DNA of 64,000 bases from Epinephelus fuscoguttatus (lineage: Eukaryota > Chordata > Actinopteri > Perciformes > Serranidae): contig NC_064759.1 in the NCBI RefSeq assembly GCF_011397635.1, positions 23,026,428-23,090,427 on the forward strand. The letters run 5' to 3'. Position numbers and translations under genes: made by a program. The notes below the pieces were generated by a model. The model did not search any database and was not told where the DNA came from. It was given only the letters and a program-made list of their open reading frames with translations. Of this stretch, positions 25,601-37,242 are shown piece by piece (the stretch's first letter is position 1; each line of letters starts with the position of its first letter).

Positions 25601-28600
25601 CACTCTAATCCACAAACTCACTCATATCTATGCAGTCAAAACACAAATGTCTGTGCTGTGTACCTGAAGCAGGAGGAGGCGCAGGTTTGCTCACTGGTTC
25701 CACCTTTGGAGCGGACTTTACTGGGGCGGGCACATCATCCTCTGGAGATACAGACAAAACATTGATGAATGAGTGACCCATGAATTAAGGTTATCATTCA
25801 CTCTCTAATGTGGGCTGGGAAATTTGCAGTGGCAGAAAACTGATACATGTTCATAATCTGTAGGACAACTCAGATTGTCGCAATGATATAAATGCACAGT
25901 CAAACCTGGGAGCTCTTCATAGATGTCTTCGTCGATTGGCTGAGAGTTAGCAGTGTCTTCTATTGCTCCAACGTCATCGTACACTTCCTGTTCCTCCTCT
26001 TCATCTACTGGGATGATGCCTGACATATCTATGAGCAGGGGAACACTGTACATGACTTAAGGATACACATAAACTCTTGAGTATTTGGCGACAGTGTTGA
26101 GAGAATTTTGTTCATTCACACAGAAACAACTGTTGCTGTTTGTGACATTATGGAGCATCGTGATGAGTTGTTGTGATTGTAACAGTCCAAACCTCTCAAA
26201 ACAAAGTCTATCTGTTTCACCCACTCCTCCGCCTCTTTCGCCGATGACGCACAAAACTGTGATGAAAGAGGAGAGAAATGAAAACTGCAGTCAGTGCAAT
26301 ATGCAGTTCTACATATATTAATTAACATAAACAAATAATGCCGCATTTATGCATAGTAAAATGTTCCGCATGGAAGAGCCTGGATGTTAGAAACACTCAT
26401 TTGGACTTTTTAAATATGCGTGTCAAGTTGAGCTATTGCAAAGGCGGCAGTGTCAAATGAATGAATAGGTTTTTAAAAATAACGATTTAATGAAGTGCAT
26501 GTACACACATGCCTTGCCAAGTTTTAAACATGGCACATCTCAAGGCCACATTTGTTTTTCAATTAGGACGTACACTTCGAACAGCAGTGACTCAAATCAT
26601 CACCAAGAGACGAGCGCACCTGATAGACCCGCTTGTCTGGAGCCGAAATTTCAAAGCAGCAGTCTTTCTTCGAGTCTTTCCGCAAGGTGCTGTTCATTTT
26701 GACAGTGTACCCGTCAATACTGAACTCTCCTTTCTGCTGCTTGTCTGGTTACAGGAAATTAAAACATCATCATTAATGGTTCAGATAAAACAACTGCAAT
26801 GTCACCGTCAAAGGCAGAATGCCAAATATCCATCAGCTTCAATTTACCCAAACAGTATGTGATTCATACTTGACTGGGATGAAGTGTAAATAAAAACTGA
26901 AGCACCTTTTTCACTGCCATAATAGTAGAAGGTGTGATGGCTCAGAGCGCACCATCTCTTTTGCCACTCGGTGCCAAAAAAGCTGTGATCTGTGGAGGGA
27001 AAACCAACAATAATCTCAATTTAGAAGAAATAGATCTGTTTTTCCAGTTTATTCAAGGAGCTGTGTATTGCAAAAACAAAAAGTGAAATGTCAGTGGAAG
27101 TTCACTGTTGTTTTGTAAATCCTAATTGAAGGTGCAATAAAAAAAACTGTCTTACATGCATCTTTTCATAAGCACTCACCCTTTCTGCGCTTCTCAAGGT
27201 ATCCTGCTTTAAAGACAAACTTCAGGTCCTGAGCCGCCACAGGTGGAGACTGCTGGGAACCTGGAGAAGAGTTGAGGAAATCTGTCATCCATTAAAAGTC
27301 TTTTTATTATGTAAAAGGTAAATTACATTTGATTTAAAAATATTTAAAGGACAGCTCACCTCAAAATCAAAAGGTACATATTTTTCCTCTTACTTGTAGT
27401 GCGATTTATCAGTCTAGATTGCTTTGGTGTGAGCTGCAGAGTGTTGGAGATATTGACCGTAGAGATGTCTGCCTTCTCTCAAGTACAATGGAACAGGATG
27501 GCACTCAGTGTGTGGTGCTCAAAGTGCCAAAAAATACATTTGAAAAACTCAGCAACACTGCCCCTTTCCTGAAATCATGACCTGGTTACTCAAGATAATC
27601 CACAGACCTTTTTGTGAGCAGTTTCATGTAGGGACTATTTTCTTACTACCAAACTACACTTGCCAACCGTATCACTGTGCAGAAGGAAATGTGCATCTAC
27701 TCATGGACGAGAGGCTCATATTCGTGAAAGTGGGAGATGTAAACATTAATGACAACCTCCTCGCCTGATCCAGGGCCCCAGGAGGTGCGCCAGGCTTTGA
27801 AGCCAGTTTTCATAGTGGCCAAACAGTGTAATTACACCATCACATGATGCCCCATGGCCGAAAAAAAAACTTTTTCCCATGGACTTTGTAATGGTTTCGG
27901 GTCCGTGTAGCTCTTTGGAGTTAGAGGACAGGCAGAAACTCACTTCCACACGAGTGTGGGATTTTACAAATGCTCATTGTTTATTTTTACGCCAACTTTA
28001 CGCCAACCTTACCAAGCCCGGTTGTACGGCTACTACAAACATGAACATAATAGTCGCCACATGTACTTACAACCATCACTGTTGTGTTGAGAGACATAAA
28101 GAAAAAGCAGGAGCACATAGGTGTACATCCGACCAGCGTTGGGTGTGCTCTCAACAGACTCAAATCATAACAAGCGCTGCTTGATGACGTTGCTGTTAAG
28201 CGACACAGTATACACCAAGTTAAAGGCACATTTCATATATGCGACTGTTACAACTTACATGGCGAAAAATACGTCTGCAAAGCTATGGATACATTTCTTG
28301 AGCTTAACAATCCCGGCGAAAAACTTGTTTCGATTAAATAATTTATTCACATTTAAGTTAAGAAAGAGCTAAACCGACAGTAGTCTCTAGTGAGCCTGCT
28401 CTTATGGGCAGCATGGTGTGGAAGCAGTGCTGATATGGTCAGTGGGTGTAGGTCAGTAAAAGAAAATAGGGCCTACTCGGGCTGCCCCTGAAGGTCGGAG
28501 ATTCAATCATCAGTTGGAGACCCTTAGTCGATTGAAATTCCTTCAAGTTGAGCTTTTTTTTTTGTTGTTGTTTTTGTCAGGCAGTGTGCAGTGTTCTGGG

Positions 28601-31600
28601 TGATTTCAGTCCCCAGATTTAGCTGCAGAATGAGCGCTACTCGCTTTCATGATGCTCTTCAGTGCATGAAGCTGCGGACATGGAGGCAGCTGCCTGGAGG
28701 AGGAGAGGCTTTGGCTCATCAGGCTCCAAGGTAACATTATCTGCTGCCCTCTGTGTAGATGTGGTGAATTTACAGCTCACAGCAACCTAATACAATACAG
28801 TCTCTCTCTTTTACATAAATATATCTAGTGTCCACAAAAAATGCTGTTGCATATTTCCGATCCGTCGTTAGTGCATTTAGCTTGTTTACTATATGACATG
28901 AATGTCACAGTCATGCTGAGCATCCCGCTGAACCCTGTTATAACTCTCAACTCTATAGAGAAAAGGAACTAATAGGTGAATATTCATACTGAACACCCAA
29001 GTCTGATTGTCTCTGAGAGAGACATTACTGTTGAGTTCCATTACATTGGAGAGAAGGCGGACATTTCCATGTCTAATTTTTTTAACACTCTGCAACTCAC
29101 ACCAAAACAATCTATAATGATGAACAGCACTAAAGGTAAGAGGAAAAATATGTTTTTAAATTTCAGGGTGAACTGTCCCTTTAAATATAAACAGATGGGT
29201 TTTTGACTAGCTTCATGTATTCTTCATGTGTGCAGTTTGTCATGTATTAATTTGACTGATGCTGAAATAAGCAGCCAAATCCTTGGAGGCTCCACTAAGC
29301 AGTGTTTTGCTTCACACTGGAGGAGATTCCTCTTGCAGCGTGCAACTTCAATGCAAATGTTCAACTGCTGTGTCAAAGTTGCTTTGTGTGAAAGAGCGGC
29401 CATAAAACTGGCAGCTGCTTGCAGCCCATAAACCCCAGACCCCTAATAGCCATTTCACACGGATTTCCCTTATACTCTATTTATAAAAGTAAATACAACA
29501 TCTTGCATAGATTGCTATGATGGCACTCACAGGGTTAATGCTACTGTATATTGAATGTTTTTTCTCAAACTACAGCCATGGCAGTAATGTTCAGTCCCCA
29601 GACTGGGGCTGAGAGCAATAAAGCATGCTCTAGCTGTCAAAGGGGTGGAGTGAAGGAGGTGGTGGGAGTAGCAGTTGTGCCCCCAAATTGCTTCCCAAGT
29701 ATGTTGCCAAGCTACACTTGGAATGTCTCCCTCATTGTGCCACTCAAAGTCACTTTCTCCAAGGAGCAGACCCAAGGATTTGTATATTTTCATGCCAAGA
29801 TGCTATTTTCAATACCTTTAATCCACAGTTTGTTAGCAGTTAGCGAGTCAACTTTTGGACGTTTGCTAAGTGCTTGTGGTTTACCTTCGAAAGCCTCGTC
29901 ATCCTTGTCTGTGCGCTCGGACTGCAGCGAGCCTCCATCATTGTTGCTGTCAACATCCTCCTCATCATCTGAGTCATCTCCACCTACAGAGCAAACAAAA
30001 AGTGCTTTGTAGTAATGGTACAGTTATGTTGTAACACAATGGTTCCCATCCTGTTGTGCAGATCTATGAGTTGTGAGCTGTTTGTATGAGAGATGATTTT
30101 TAACTTTTCAGACTGGAGAAGTTATAAAAGCACAATACAGTATTTGAACTGAAAACAAGGAAACGAGAGAAAAGCTTGAAAAATAAACATTTTTTTAGCA
30201 GCAGAATTTAGATTTTTCTTATATTTTAAGTTGGTCATAGGACTGCAACTAACAATTAAATTCATTACCAATTAATTTGCTGGTAATATTTTCATGATTG
30301 ACTGTTTCAAAAAAATAATTAAAAATATGAAAAATGTCATCTCAATTCCCCAGAGCCCAGAAAGGTGTCTTCAGATTGCTTCTTTCATCCAACCATAAGT
30401 CCAAAACCTGAAGATTTACTATCATAAATGAGGAAAAGCAGCAAATTCTTACATTTTAAAACTAAAATCAGCAAATGTTCAATCGATTATCAAAATAGCT
30501 GCTAAGTCATTTTCTTTCAGTTGTCTAATAGATTATTCGACTAATCTTTGAAACTCTAGTGAGTAATTATTGGGTGGAGGTTATGGATTATTGCAGCCCG
30601 TTCTCATTCCCAACATGTCAAATGGCGCCACTTGGTCAGTGATTTCGGCATCAGACAGCAAAGCAAAAAGGCACCATTCGCAGTGGTATGACACTCTGCT
30701 GGGTGGCAGCAGTTTATAACACCACTGGTTTCAAATTGACGCTGCACCTTTCGCAGCAGTATGATAAGCTGCTGGGTGGCGTCAATTTATAACACCGCCC
30801 AACAGTGTCAGTTTGAAACACTGCCAATAACAACATAATATAAGGAGCTGGAAAGTCCCTATTGGGCAAGTGAGAGGGGCGGTGAATGGGTCCAACAAAC
30901 CCCTGGACTTTCACACAAGAGCCCGTTGTTCGCTTTCCATATCAATGTCAGTCAGACCTAAGCATGTGCTTTTGTTGCACAAGGAAATAAACATAAGTAC
31001 AAGGTGTTTTCGTGATATCATATGTTTATCTTTAAGAAGACTACGAGCAGAAACTGTACATTTCCTGTAACATCGGAAGTGTATTTTGAAAAGACACAAT
31101 GCATGTAACGGTCGCGAATAGACACGGTGTCCCAAAACGTCATCAACAGATGCAGGAGGATACCTAACGATGATATTTGATGACTTGGGCTGAGAATGTG
31201 TTGATTATTGTGTTACATGTTTTTATCTTTTACTGTATGTCTTCACCGTTCAGCTGTGGTTGTTTGTTTTATTGTCATGAGCACATGGAAGCAAATTCCC
31301 AACAACTAAGTTGTATGACAGTAAAGTATAGTATCTTGAAATTATGGAGGCATCATTTTTTAATATGACATGATACCATACAGGGGGTTTATCCTGATGT
31401 AATAAAAACTCTTCTTGTGACCTCTTAGATTCATGCAATGACCTCCTGTGTGGGCCCCGACCCTCAGATTGAAACCCACTACTAAATAAAGTGTAAGACC
31501 AACACTCACTTCTGTCCTTGAAATCATGTGGGAAACTGTTGAGGAGACATGAGAAAGCATGTTAACAATTTTCACATGTTACATTTTAATCTTTAAATAT

Positions 31601-32197
31601 TAACTCAAGTGACAAATTTACAACCAAACTCCACCATACAGGAAATCCTGCAGTAAAATACACACATACCCCAATTTGACCTCTTTAATCCGTTTGATGA
31701 AGGCTTCCCTCTTCTCTTTTGCCTTCTTGCTTAGATTTTCCCCTTTTAATCCATCAGAGAGGAAATATTCAAGGTCTAAAGACAGAAAACACACCAGGTA
31801 AAACATTCATACAGTCTGATATCACTTGCTGGATGTGGTGTCATATTTCCCACTGCTGCTGGAGATCATGTTACCTATCAAAAGCAAAACAAACACAGCG
31901 GTTTGCAGCCTTGGCGTCAAAGCCTGCTCTGTTTGATAGCCATCAGCATGGATGAATGAGATACAGCAGCACTGTGGTGTGTTGACGAGATGCAACAGGA
32001 CAAAGTGCAACTGAAAACTTGGTCATCCATATTGAGCCTGCGCTTCCTCATTTTACAAAACAGTCTCTTTAAAGCTGGACTTTCTGACACAAGCTCTACA
32101 TAAACACGGTAAACAACAAGCTGTGTGTAAACAAGCATTAATTTATGAAGGTTTTACCTGAAATGAGCGCGGTTAGCTCCTCGGGAATGCCTCGCAT
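19625..32197 (-). CDS. skap2: skap2, Src kinase-associated phosphoprotein 2, 12 coding exons
   Basis: Cytosolic adaptor of Src-family kinase and integrin signalling in immune cells. Exons in gene order: 32158-32197, 31670-31775, 31510-31535, 29885-29983, 27180-27260, 26906-26989, 26620-26744, 26193-26256, 25906-26028, 25664-25741, 23594-23706, 19625-19717. All phases join, giving 343 aa (human 359). The N-terminal helical part has [20 protein letters not shown], close to human [20 protein letters not shown]. An acidic linker ([14 protein letters not shown]) follows. The PH domain spans about 103-208: [37 protein letters not shown] and the late-helix Trp of [10 protein letters not shown] at about 199. 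Next comes the Tyr motif DEDIYEELP at about 241-249, a Pro-rich linker and a C-terminal SH3 (about 278-341: [34 protein letters not shown]). Exon 1 is short, so the first residues differ from human. Exons 8 and 9 have weak GTTTGG/GTTTGA donors. SKAP2 over SKAP1 is supported by HoxA linkage. Confidence 0.93.
19718..23593 (-). other. skap2: skap2 last intron (between exons 11 and 12)
   Basis: Nearly 4 kb with no exon found. A (GT) stretch lies at about 20168-20187 and a (CA) stretch at 22183-22203. The end of a dispersed repeat with GTAGTCACAGCCCT occurs near 22542-22555. Long frames in this intron, such as one of 147 codons on - near 20.4-20.8 kb and one of 156 codons on - near 21.8-22.3 kb, have biased composition and no domain, so I leave them out. 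Confidence 0.6.
23707..25663 (-). other. skap2: skap2 intron 10
   Basis: Intron containing the dispersed repeat listed at 24362-24960. That repeat lies within AT-rich sequence that resembles another fish repeat (TTCTGACATTTTTATACACA near 24977, GTAATCATTAGTTGCA near 25020). No exon. Confidence 0.55.
24362..24960 (+). repeat. Dispersed repeat with an AGAGACACAAAA-type internal array
   Basis: Begins GGATTACTGAACGGGCCTCC, an opening shared with 7007-7022. Between about 24530 and 24850 there is an irregular array of units such as CAAAGAGACACAAAATGAC and ACTACAAAAAG, with a period of about 10-25 bases. It ends in CATACCTGTGCCCAGGACCC, loosely inverted to the start. This composite is a common fish interspersed repeat; class not assigned. 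Confidence 0.55.
27348..29180. mobile_element. TTAA-flanked non-autonomous DNA transposon with long inverted repeats
   Basis: Lies in skap2 intron 4. TTAA stands at 27344-27347 and 29181-29184. The left end AGGACAGCTCACCTCAAAAT and the right end read inverted AGGGACAGTTCACCCTGAAA match. The inverted homology runs on for roughly 150 bp: left TTGGTGTGAGCTGCAGAGTG against right inverted TTGGTGTGAGTTGCAGAGTG, and left GATGTCTGCCTTCTCTC against GAAATGTCCGCCTTCTCTC. The 1.5 kb centre has no transposase. It includes TTGTTGTTGTTTTTGTCAGG near 28561. TTAA target and AGGG-type ends suggest Kolobok or piggyBac-like elements; this is inference. Confidence 0.7.
30240..30599. repeat. Dispersed fish repeat with GGGCTGCAA-type ends
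   Basis: Opens GGACTGCAACTAACAATTAA and closes GGATTATTGCAGCCC, so the ends are inverted (GGNCTGCAA). It contains the characteristic TCAATCGATTATCAAAATAG and TAATAGATTATTCGACTAAT. This layout is one of the commonest interspersed repeats in teleosts. Located in skap2 intron 3. Confidence 0.6.
30600..30930. repeat. Candidate dispersed repeat with a duplicated 73-bp unit
   Basis: Unit 30671-30743 and unit 30744-30817 align. Both contain GCACC(A/T)TTCGCAG.(A/G)GTATGA, GCTGGGTGGC and TTTATAACACC. It directly abuts the repeat ending at 30599. Sequence such as AAATGGCGCCACTTGGTCAG at the start suggests an interspersed fish element, but I could not set both ends. Confidence 0.45.
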
Positions 32198-33565
32198 TGT
32201 TATGAGAGTTTGTCGGTGGCAGCGCTGGACCGTCCGGAGGGGAAACTTCACACTACACGGAAGCAGCAGAGACTTCACGGACACGGAAGTTAATCTGCTA
32301 ATTATTTATCACTGACCACACAGTGCCGCTGCAGAAAAAAGCCCTGAAACCTTCCTGTTGTTCAACACTGACGTTTATTGGTCCATCAGCTTGTGTGTGT
32401 TTGTGTATATAGTTTCTGATGACGGGGAGCTGATGCTTTAATGGAGCCGCGGGTCTTTACACACTAATAAAGTCAGCGAATAAACGCCTGATCATATTTT
32501 TGATTGATTCCAGATAATATTTCCTCCGGCACTTAAGTGTGACTGACTCACTGGACACATTGGGAGTGTCTAATTTTTACAATGATGCAAGCACTTTGGG
32601 TTTATGAATATGTCAACATTGTAAATCTAAACAGGAATCATTAATAGTTGAGGAGGCAATTATATAAAACTGTTCTGGAGGTTTCTGTGCCAGGTTTTTT
32701 TCAAGTCTTCTGCTGCACTGGGTTATTTCTGAATCACAGTTTGACTATTTGCATCATTTGCATCTCATTTATGAGATTTTAATCAGCTTCTACTGTACAA
32801 TCAATCATTTTTCTCCCATCCTATCTGATGCAGTAACAAAAAACACTTCTTACATCAAGTCAAACCTGTGCCTCCTGGTGTATTCAGCGAAAGCAGCTGG
32901 TTGTCATATTGTTTACAAAGGTGTCCCTCATCCATTAGTCATCTTTTGACAGGCAGTATTACCCAATCCAGGTTTAAAGACTGAGCCTTTGAACTGTGTA
33001 GCCTGTTGTTGTGGGAGAATGACACAGAAATGTCAGTGCAGTTCTGGAGGGGCCGCATGAGGAGCATCGGCTTGTGCTTGTAGCTGCAGGTGCTGAACAG
33101 GGTTTGTCAGTGCTGCCAGAAACATTTGCTTTACTCCAGTTTCACCCTAGCAGCTTTGGGTTGATTTGAACACACATGCAATATCTTGTCTCTCCTTGTC
33201 AGAGAGGAAAATATAGCTAAGTTTTGATGACTGAGATCCAAAGATACTTGAGAAAATATGACACTGATGCATTTTTCTACACTTTAAATGTTGAATTGTT
33301 AGGAATGTTTATTCAGAATCATCATAAAAAAGAAGCACCAGATCTTTAGACTGTCTTGTCATGTGTCCCTCACTCCCTAAATCTCAGATCATACTCTGCA
33401 CAAAAATTCTGACGTCACTTCCTGATCAGAGTTATCCGAGTAGCCAATAAATACTTCATGAGCCACAAACCCTCTGAGGTCATTTAAAACCTGACCCCCT
33501 CCTGACCTGGCAGTAGTTCCTCCCAGCTTGGAGAGGAGAGGAGAGCCAGCTTGACCTTTGACCCC

Positions 33566-33568
33566 ATG

Positions 33569-33640
<72 letters not shown>
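33566..33640. repeat. (GT)n microsatellite
   Basis: About 75 bp of TG repeats with one CG interruption near the start, followed by a short GA run. Confidence 0.97.
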
Positions 33641-33641
<1 letters not shown>

Positions 33642-34447
33642 AGAGAGAGGGGGGGATTTGCTGGCACAGTGTTGTATCTAGTTTCCCATAAAGCTTCATC
33701 TACTTTTCTGTCATTTAACACACTCCTCCCTGCGTTGGGTTCCTTCCCCTTTTCACCACTCCTTTCATGTTGGTAAAGCAGTCACTGCACAAAGGCACCA
33801 AACTCTTTTATGTAACCACAATTAACAACATTGAATAATCAAGTGCATGAATTATGTAATGATTAAATATGCACATTGCAGCTGTCCTGGTGACATCAGT
33901 AAATTAAAGTAGAATGGTGCAGCGTGCTCTCAAATTATAAACTCTTTTTTAAATAGTAGATATCCTGATAGGTCCTATTTGTGGTTAGTCTAGCCTGCAG
34001 ACATTGTGGACACTGACATGTGCTCGTGCTATTTATAATGAGCTCAGTGGCTTCAGCATCAAACCATATCTGACTGCCTCCTGGGCTTTCCAGACTTTCC
34101 CCTTTCTATTTTTAAAATGATAAAAATCAGCATCAATTATGACTAAACCTCAGAAGGAGAAGCAGTTCAACACCTCACCTCACCTTTTTATATTTTATTG
34201 TTACTGCTGTGAGGTTCCGAGTCAAACCGCACAATCCTGAGAGCGGCACGATGAGTAGCCTACAGAGACACTGAGCCTGTGAATGAATCACGTTGCCTGC
34301 AGAAACTGGTCAGAATAATTGATCCGTGTGATTGTTAATCTTGTGATTCCTGGAACAATCTCTGGCTTTTCATCGACCACTTTCCCCTAAACATTTAGTA
34401 ACTGTGTCCTAATGAAGAAACAGAGACCACAGCTGTGTTACTGTGGC

Positions 34448-34450
<3 letters not shown>

Positions 34451-34512
<62 letters not shown>
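34451..34512. repeat. (GT)n microsatellite
   Basis: Uninterrupted TG repeats, about 31 units. Confidence 0.97.
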
Positions 34513-34514
<2 letters not shown>

Positions 34515-35517
34515 CCGAGGCTCAACTGGTCGCTGTGAATTCCTTCAGCAGGAAACAGGGACGAGCCGTTTGGCCCAAATCAACGAACATTTACCTTTGT
34601 ATAATATTTTACTATAAATTAATGTTATAAATAGCCTGCATTCTTTTATTTGTCTGAAATGTATTTTAGCCACTGGTTACAAAACTATTGAATTCTAATG
34701 TACACCAATTTGAAATAATAAAAAAAACCTCTTACGTAGGCTGATTTATAATTAACCTTACATAATTATAAATCATAAAAAGTTTTTTTGATGAAAAAAC
34801 AATAGCTTACAAGGCGCGATTCTTAATTCAAAAAGATTGTATTACACTGCGGATCAGGCTATAAACAAGCACCCTCAGTGCTGTGAGTTTTATAGGCAAT
34901 AAAATTTAATTAGAGAGCCAAGAAAAGTCATAGCTTTTGGCCTGGGACTCCTAGCAGGCAATTCTCACTGCAAATGTTCTTTTTCTGGGTTTCAGCATGC
35001 GGGGGTAATGAATCTCTTTTTTTTTCTCCTCTGCTCAGATAAATCAATGCGGTCTGTAAGCATGGTCACAGTGGGAAAAAAAACTCGGCTAAGCCTGTAA
35101 GAATAAACAAATATTCTAAAAATGGAAAGCAACTATATAAAGTTTTAAATTCATGTCACTTGCATTTTATTTGTATTTCATTCCACTGCACCTATTTGGC
35201 TGATTGTTTTTGGGGAAGTTTGACATTATAAAATCAACAGCGTCTTTAAACAAGAACATTAATTTAAAGACTATAATTTAGAAAATATCCCGTGGCTTTT
35301 AATTTAAACAGTTTATATTATCCTTATTTAAATACTGTGAGAGAGTCTATTCAGCATTATGAATTATGCATGAACATAATTCATTTCTCTCATGCCCAAT
35401 ATTGGTACATATATATCTTTTTATGTCTTAATGTATATGCCTATAATCGATGAGCTCTCCAAACTTTCTTGCTGTGAAATAAGACAATAGCGCGGCTGAT
35501 TGCAATCAATGTAAAGT

Positions 35518-35523
35518 TTTATT
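35518..35523 (-). terminator. hoxa2b: Candidate polyadenylation signal of hoxa2b
   Basis: AATAAA on the gene strand about 190 bp past the hoxa2b stop; nearest canonical hexamer. Confidence 0.5.
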
Positions 35524-35715
35524 TCAGGAAAAATATTAATATTCTGCTCAGTTATAGTCAAAATCCATATAAAAATAAACTCTCCTCTCGCAGCCTGTGA
35601 TGGAATAAACAGCCCATTTAGGCTCAATTTTTGCTTTAACTTACCTTGTTTGTGAGATATTAATGCTAAAACTGATAAACTGAACACATGTCTGAGTTCA
35701 AATAAAACAAATGTT

Positions 35716-37242
35716 TCAGTAGCTCATGTTCTGCAGGTCGATTGTTGTGAGTGTTTCTGAGAAAAGGTCAAAAGTTTCGGATGATAGAGGAAGGGGACTC
35801 GGTGCAGAATCTGACAAACTCGGTGAGAAAGAGGAGGAGGATGAGAAAACTTGGAAATCCTGCAAAGAGACGTCCAGGCCCGGGGAATGATCATTGTCCG
35901 GGCCTATTGTTGACACGCAGATAGGAACAGTGGGAGCCGAGTTAGGAAAATGTTTCAGATTTTTCTCATTGCTGTTCAAAGGCGCAACCGCCGGGCTTTG
36001 GTTCTCCCCATTGTGCCCGTTCTGACAGTGTTGTGAGGTTAAGGTATTCTGGTGGAAATACCTCTCCCTTTCCAGGAGCGTCCCGGCAGCGCTGATGTCC
36101 TCCGCCTGCTCAAACTCGTCCTCCGGCCCGTCGTCCAGGCACGCGTATTTCCCCTCACTGTCCCGGTTCTCCTTGCAGTGCGTCTGCCTCTTGTGCTTCA
36201 TCCGCCTGTTCTGAAACCACACTTTCACCTGCTTCTCCGTTAAATCCAGCAGAGCAGCTATTTCCACTCGCCTCGGTCTGCACAGGTATTTGTTGAAATG
36301 AAACTCCTTCTCCAGCTCCAGAAGTTGGGTGTTGGTGTACGCAGTCCTCAACCTCCGGGATGCCGCTCCACCGCCAACACCAACCTCTGGTACCTCTGGT
36401 GAACCTAGAAAAAAAATAAACCAAATATTATTATTTTTTTAATCTCAGAGAAGGTGGAGAAAAATAAAACAGCAACACAGTTGTGAGTGGAGGAAAACAA
36501 GCTCTATGGGGTGAAACTTGTGGCAAGCAAGCGCCGGGACCGGGAAGATTTATGGGCCCCAGGCAGAATATGATGGGTCTGCGTGGACAGGACAGGACGG
36601 AGGGTGAAGATTAATGAACATGCCAGCTGCTGGCCCGTGTAAGAATAATCTATCACTCTCCATTACTGTCAAACATTAACACTCTTACACTGCATCACAA
36701 GTCAGTGCGTTACTTGATGAGATTAAGCATGCTTAAATCAAAATCCTATACTGGCTTAAAGGGACGCCCACGTTGCACAAGGCCCGGGATGCAGCTCCTT
36801 GCTGAGGGGGAATCCTCAGACAATGAGGAGCCTTTTACATGGAGGTTATTAATCATCATGTCTTGCCTTGGGGGGAGAAGTAGAGTGGTGAGGAGTCAGT
36901 CGTTGTCGCAGAGGAAGAAGCAGCAGCAGCAGTCTGGTTTCTCTTGATGCTTTTCTTCTCCTTCATCCACGGGTACTCCGGGGGTAGGGATGCAGCCTGC
37001 AGCGGGCTGCAGCCTCTCAGAGCCTGCTTTGAGCGGCTGTGGCGTGGGTGGATGCCCGGGTTCAGGCCGGGGATGGTCTGCTCAAAAGGAGGAGGAATCA
37101 GTGTCGACTGTGAAAGCGCCGAGCTCTTGATTGATGAACTTTGAAATGCATCACCGACAGGGTTAGTGAGAGATGTCAGGCACTCAGCGAGCGATGGCTG
37201 GCTGTTGATAAAACCACTTTCTCGCCCAAATTCGTAATTCAT
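35716..37242 (-). CDS. hoxa2b: hoxa2b, homeobox protein Hox-A2
   Basis: Anterior Hox transcription factor that patterns hindbrain rhombomeres and second-arch neural crest. Exon 1 is 36867-37242 and exon 2 is 35716-36404; 354 aa (human HOXA2 376). The N-terminus [20 protein letters not shown] and [18 protein letters not shown] are paralogue-group-2 signatures. The PBX-binding hexapeptide YPWM is at residues 90-93 and the homeodomain at about 141-200 ([20 protein letters not shown], then [15 protein letters not shown]). The C-terminus ends [12 protein letters not shown], like human [12 protein letters not shown]. The intron starts with GC, not GT: CAAG|GCAAGA at 36867/36866, with acceptor TCTAG before 36404. 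This is the only in-frame join I see to [13 protein letters not shown], which precedes the homeodomain. Called the b paralogue because the next Hox gene is hoxa9, as in teleost HoxAb clusters. Confidence 0.95.
36405..36866 (-). other. hoxa2b: hoxa2b intron with a PBX/HOX-like and MEIS-like motif pair
   Basis: The intron carries TGATAGAT (gene strand; 36648-36655), which fits the PBX-HOX form TGATNNAT, and TGACAG (36666-36671), a MEIS/PREP core, 10 bp apart. In mammals and chick the Hoxa2 intron holds a rhombomere-4 enhancer built of such sites, so this is a likely counterpart. Not tested by alignment. Confidence 0.5.

Larger units (their letters stand above)
32198..35517. other. Intergenic, skap2 to hoxa2b, no hoxa1
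   Basis: Divergent skap2 promoter at the left edge (GC-rich bases just above 32197). In tetrapods HOXA1 lies between SKAP2 and HOXA2; here I find no Hox1 homeodomain or hexapeptide in either strand. Two long GT arrays are listed separately. A non-repetitive block at about 34890-35110 could be a conserved element. Confidence 0.7.

Noticed and set aside
29551-30012. 153-codon frame on + across skap2 exon 4
   Set aside because: Antisense to a supported skap2 exon, with no homology of its own.
33389-33721. Open frames through the GT arrays (Thr-His or Val-Cys repeats), also at 37.8 and 59.8 kb
   Set aside because: Products of simple repeats with no stop codons, not genes.
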